Assembly (NCBI GenBank): GCA_028709465.1
Contig: JAQVWY010000013.1
Coordinates: 1-46,623, forward strand
Source: Tissierellia bacterium
GTDB lineage: Bacteria > Bacillota > Clostridia > Tissierellales > Sedimentibacteraceae
DNA length: 46,623 bases
Direction: 5' to 3'
In this document: positions 44,339 through 46,623 of the stretch, piece by piece
How the letters are laid out: each line of letters begins with the position of its first letter
How positions within the stretch are numbered: position 1 is the first letter of the stretch
Notes under the pieces: generated by a model
The model's input: the letters and a program-made list of their open reading frames with translations, nothing else
Told to the model about the DNA's origin: nothing
Database searches by the model: none
Program-made: the position numbers and the translations under genes

Positions 44339-45808
44339 TTAGCCTTTAATTCTTTTAGCATTGATTTCTTTCCAAAGTTCCACATCAACGCCTTTCCAAG
44401 AAAGTTTGTTTGGATCATAGTAAGGATCTTTCCCAGCTTTCATTTGTTCATCATAGTCTTTGTACAAAGCAATGCATTTTGGGAACAACATGATAACTAT
44501 TAACATATTAACCCATGTAGTTGTACCAAGAGCAAGGTCTGAAAGATTCCAAGCTGTATTGGATTCAATTATACCCCATAAGAATACTAAAACAGGCATA
44601 CCAAACTGTAAAATTCTTGTTATTACCTTACGAATTTTTTGTTGTTCTGGTTTTTGGAATAAATACATAGCTGATGTTTCTGCTTCATAGTAGTAGCTAA
44701 TTAAACACGTGAAAGAGAATAATAACAGCATAACTGCAATAAATATATTTCCAAATTTACCCATAACCGTACTAGCAGCCGCTTGAACGAATACAACACC
44801 GCCTTCAACGCCTGCAGTCATACCACTACCAACATAACCGCCTGCTGTATTGAATGTGTCAGCTAAAAGAACTAAAAGACCTGAACATGTACACACAACA
44901 ACTGTGTCTAACCATACACCTGCAGCATTTGATAAACCTGGTTTAACAGGATGGCTAGTTTCAATAGCAGCAGCTGTTGGTGAAGCCTCACCCATACCTG
45001 AGGCAGATGAGAAAGTACCTCTTTTAACCCCTTGTTGAATAGCGGTACCAATAGTAGCACCAAACACAGCGTTTAATCCAAAAGCTGAAGAAATAACGTT
45101 AGAAATTACTGCAGGAATTCTTGTAATATTTAAAACTATTACTATAAGAGTAACAGCCATGTATACAACTGTCATAAATGGAACTATTGCAGAAGCTACG
45201 GAACTAATACGTTTTATACCACCAAAAACTGTTATAAAAAGTAATACCGCGATACAAGCAGATGTAACCGCCATTGGAACACCTGTTGCTTGAAAGAATG
45301 CATCAGAAATTGTGTACGTAGCAGCTGCAGGCATAAATACAGCAGTAGCCACACCTAGAACTATTGCCATAAATGCACCGTATGCTTTCCAGCCAAGACC
45401 TTTCTCTGCACAATAAGCTCCACCACCACGGTACTCACCGTCAACACGAACTTTATATAACTGCGCTAATGTACATTCAGCAAAACAAACTGCAGAGTTA
45501 GTCATACCTATAAGTATCATCCAAAATAATGCGCCAGGACCACCAGCATATATTGCAACAGCAACACCTGCTATATTACCTGTACCGATACGCATAGCCA
45601 TTGTAGTACAAAAAGATGCAAAAGATGAAATACCTGATTCAGAGTCACCTTTTTCTATAATACGACTCCACATATCTTTAAAACGAACAAATTGAAAAAA
45701 ACCTAATCTTAATGTAAAGTAAATACCAGCGCCACCGATAAGCACGAGCATACCAACACCCCAGATATAGTTATTTGCCCAATTAACAAAACTATTTAAA
45801 AAATCCAT
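44339..45808 (-). CDS. Alanine/glycine:cation symporter (AGCS family)
   Basis: Na+- or H+-coupled importer of alanine or glycine, with about eleven membrane segments in 489 aa. Family motifs include GAGIYFTLRLGFFQFVRF, GTGNIAGVAVAIYAGGPGAL, NSAVCFAECTLAQLYK and the GMGEASPTAAAIETSHPVKP loop. I start at ATG 45808, with AAGGAG nine bases upstream; the ATG at 45832 precedes that ribosome site. A -24/-12 promoter lies about 250 bases upstream, and a sigma-54 activator is the next gene downstream, so uptake is probably substrate-induced. Confidence 0.93.
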   Translation of the reverse strand: MDFLNSFVNWANNYIWGVGMLVLIGGAGIYFTLRLGFFQFVRFKDMWSRIIEKGDSESGISSFASFCTTMAMRIGTGNIAGVAVAIYAGGPGALFWMILIGMTNSAVCFAECTLAQLYKVRVDGEYRGGGAYCAEKGLGWKAYGAFMAIVLGVATAVFMPAAATYTISDAFFQATGVPMAVTSACIAVLLFITVFGGIKRISSVASAIVPFMTVVYMAVTLIVIVLNITRIPAVISNVISSAFGLNAVFGATIGTAIQQGVKRGTFSSASGMGEASPTAAAIETSHPVKPGLSNAAGVWLDTVVVCTCSGLLVLLADTFNTAGGYVGSGMTAGVEGGVVFVQAAASTVMGKFGNIFIAVMLLLFSFTCLISYYYEAETSAMYLFQKPEQQKIRKVITRILQFGMPVLVFLWGIIESNTAWNLSDLALGTTTWVNMLIVIMLFPKCIALYKDYDEQMKAGKDPYYDPNKLSWKGVDVELWKEINAKRIKG

Positions 45809-46060
45809 AATAATTCTCTCCTTATTTAACATATTGCGTTTTCATTTTAGCTAATAATTGCTAATAATTTCAATGAATGTTCAGATCCGCCTTAACAGAA
45901 TCCGAAATTTTCAATATTGCTATAATTTAATGCTGAAAAAACTACCTTCAAAAACCTCCCTAAAAATATTTGATTAATTACAGCTATTTATTATCCTACC
46001 TATAATTTCGTTCTTATATAAAACTCATATATTTCGAAATTAATAGACATCACAAATATA

Positions 46061-46076
46061 TGCAACAACTGTGCCA
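46061..46076 (-). promoter_or_regulatory. Sigma-54 (-24/-12) promoter of the AGCS symporter gene
   Basis: On the minus strand TGGCAC, AGTTG, TTGCA: both elements match the sigma-54 consensus (TGGCAC-N5-TTGCA) exactly. The transcript would begin near 46050 with a ~240-nt leader. Confidence 0.85.
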
Positions 46077-46104
46077 ATTGTTTATTATTTCAAAATGTCA
46101 TAGT

Positions 46105-46138
46105 ATTAATGATAAAATGTGATAAAATCTGATAAAAT
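46105..46138. repeat. Three direct repeats of TGATAAAAT upstream of the sigma-54 promoter
   Basis: ATGATAAAATG, GTGATAAAATC and CTGATAAAATC follow each other at about 11-base steps, one helical turn. They lie 30-60 bases upstream of the -24 element and might be a protein-binding or bending site. Confidence 0.4.
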
Positions 46139-46198
46139 CCAACATGATAAATTTTCCAATATTTAATACATATATTTATACATAAATTTTTATTAACA

Positions 46199-46248
46199 AT
46201 GTACAAATATTATAACACTTTATGTCATAATATCTTATACTTGTACAT
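46199..46248. promoter_or_regulatory. Paired TGTACA boxes, candidate upstream activator sites
   Basis: ATGTACAA (46199-46206) and TTGTACAT (46241-46248) are inverted copies whose centres are exactly 42 bases apart, four helical turns. They are about 125-185 bases upstream of the -24 element, a typical distance for enhancer sites of sigma-54 activators. Confidence 0.45.
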
Positions 46249-46290
46249 AAATTTATAATAGTGAAATTCTATTTTTGAATTATATAATAC

Positions 46291-46329
46291 AAAAAAAACA
46301 ACAGAGTATGTAAAAATACATACTCTGTT
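46291..46329 (-). terminator. Terminator of a gene outside the window
   Basis: Minus strand AACAGAGTATGTA, loop TTTT, TACATACTCTGTT, then GTTTTTTTTG. The 13-bp stem is perfect. It would end a minus-strand transcript entering from the right. Confidence 0.8.
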
Positions 46330-46372
46330 CAGTTAGGACTTCCTTAAAATTTTTACAAATGAACAATGATAG

Positions 46373-46605
46373 TGTCATTCTGAAACCGTAGGTTGAAGAA
46401 TCTCCCCATTTGTCATAGGAGATCCTTCGCTATCGCTCAGGATGACAGAATGGTGTCATTCTGAAACCGTAGGTGAAGAATCTCCCCATTTGTCATAGGA
46501 GATCCTTCGCTATCGCTCAGGATGACAGAATGGTGTCATTCTGAAACCGCAGGTGAAGAATCTCCCCATTTGTCATAGGAGATCCTTCGCTATCGCTCAG
46601 GATAA
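46373..46605. repeat. Three tandem copies of the dispersed palindromic repeat
   Basis: Units start at 46373, 46454 and 46534 (80-81 bases). Each opens TGTCATTCTGAAACCG, contains GAAGAATCTCC and GGAGATCCTTC as inner inverted arms, and ends TCAGGATGACA, the near complement of the opening (the third copy diverges at its last bases). They differ from each other by one or two bases. A single copy, or pieces of one, occur at 14432, 15727, 24842 and 39975. Confidence 0.9.
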
Positions 46606-46623
46606 GCGACTGTCACCAAATCA

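Noticed and set aside
46373..46605. CRISPR array
   Set aside because: The units are contiguous 80-bp copies with no variable spacers, are palindromic throughout, and occur singly elsewhere.

Overview
The window comes from an AT-rich, low-GC Gram-positive anaerobe, most likely of the Clostridia/Tissierellia group. Evidence is the AGGAGG ribosome sites, the TTG starts, the clostridial S10-spc-alpha operon with a KOW-domain gene between map and infA, zinc-binding (Cys4) forms of S4, S14 and L36, an ECF transporter module next to truA-rplM-rpsI, and an in-frame UGA that looks like selenocysteine. A Sedimentibacter-like organism fits, but this is a guess from general features.

Layout. 1-3250: two small lipoprotein genes, an uncharacterised 193-aa gene, a degenerate IS256-type remnant and three near-identical terminator hairpins. 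3253-7462 (minus): ecfA1-ecfA2-ecfT-truA, then rplM-rpsI with their own promoter and an L13-type leader. 7626-14404 (plus): an aromatic amino acid operon, aroF-tyrA-aroB-aroA-aroC-aroQ-aroE, preceded by a strong promoter, a 46-codon leader peptide with 11 Tyr codons and a terminator. This looks like ribosome-mediated attenuation sensing tyrosine. 14530-19040: a small helical protein, a DUF554 membrane protein, an iron-sulfur flavoprotein, a DMT transporter, a hidden HesB-like selenoprotein behind thioredoxin, and a divergent Crp/Fnr regulator. 19208-24738 (minus): a lipoprotein, a 1013-aa secreted WG-repeat protein and a membrane-anchored exported protein. 24994-26331: brnQ. 26452-42272 (minus): the complete S10-spc-alpha operon, rpsJ to rplQ. 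42679-45808 (minus): a PAS/sigma-54 activator downstream of an alanine/glycine:cation symporter that has a textbook -24/-12 promoter. The right end holds a terminator for an outside gene and three tandem copies of a dispersed palindromic repeat.

How it fits together. In many Firmicutes rplQ is followed directly by ecfA1-ecfA2-ecfT-truA-rplM-rpsI. Here about 19 kb of unrelated genes separate rplQ from ecfA1, with both blocks still on the same strand. The aro operon makes chorismate and then prephenate and hydroxyphenylpyruvate, but lacks dehydroquinase, shikimate kinase and prephenate dehydratase genes. Its Tyr-rich leader matches a Tyr-directed output.

Most interesting: (1) the selenoprotein at 17579-17869, which a standard gene finder would split or call a pseudogene; (2) the Tyr leader-peptide attenuator; (3) a 393-bp spacer inside the S10 operon between rplW and rplB, carrying two almost identical 118-bp tandem units plus a piece of the dispersed repeat; (4) the sigma-54 promoter with two TGTACA boxes exactly 42 bp apart.
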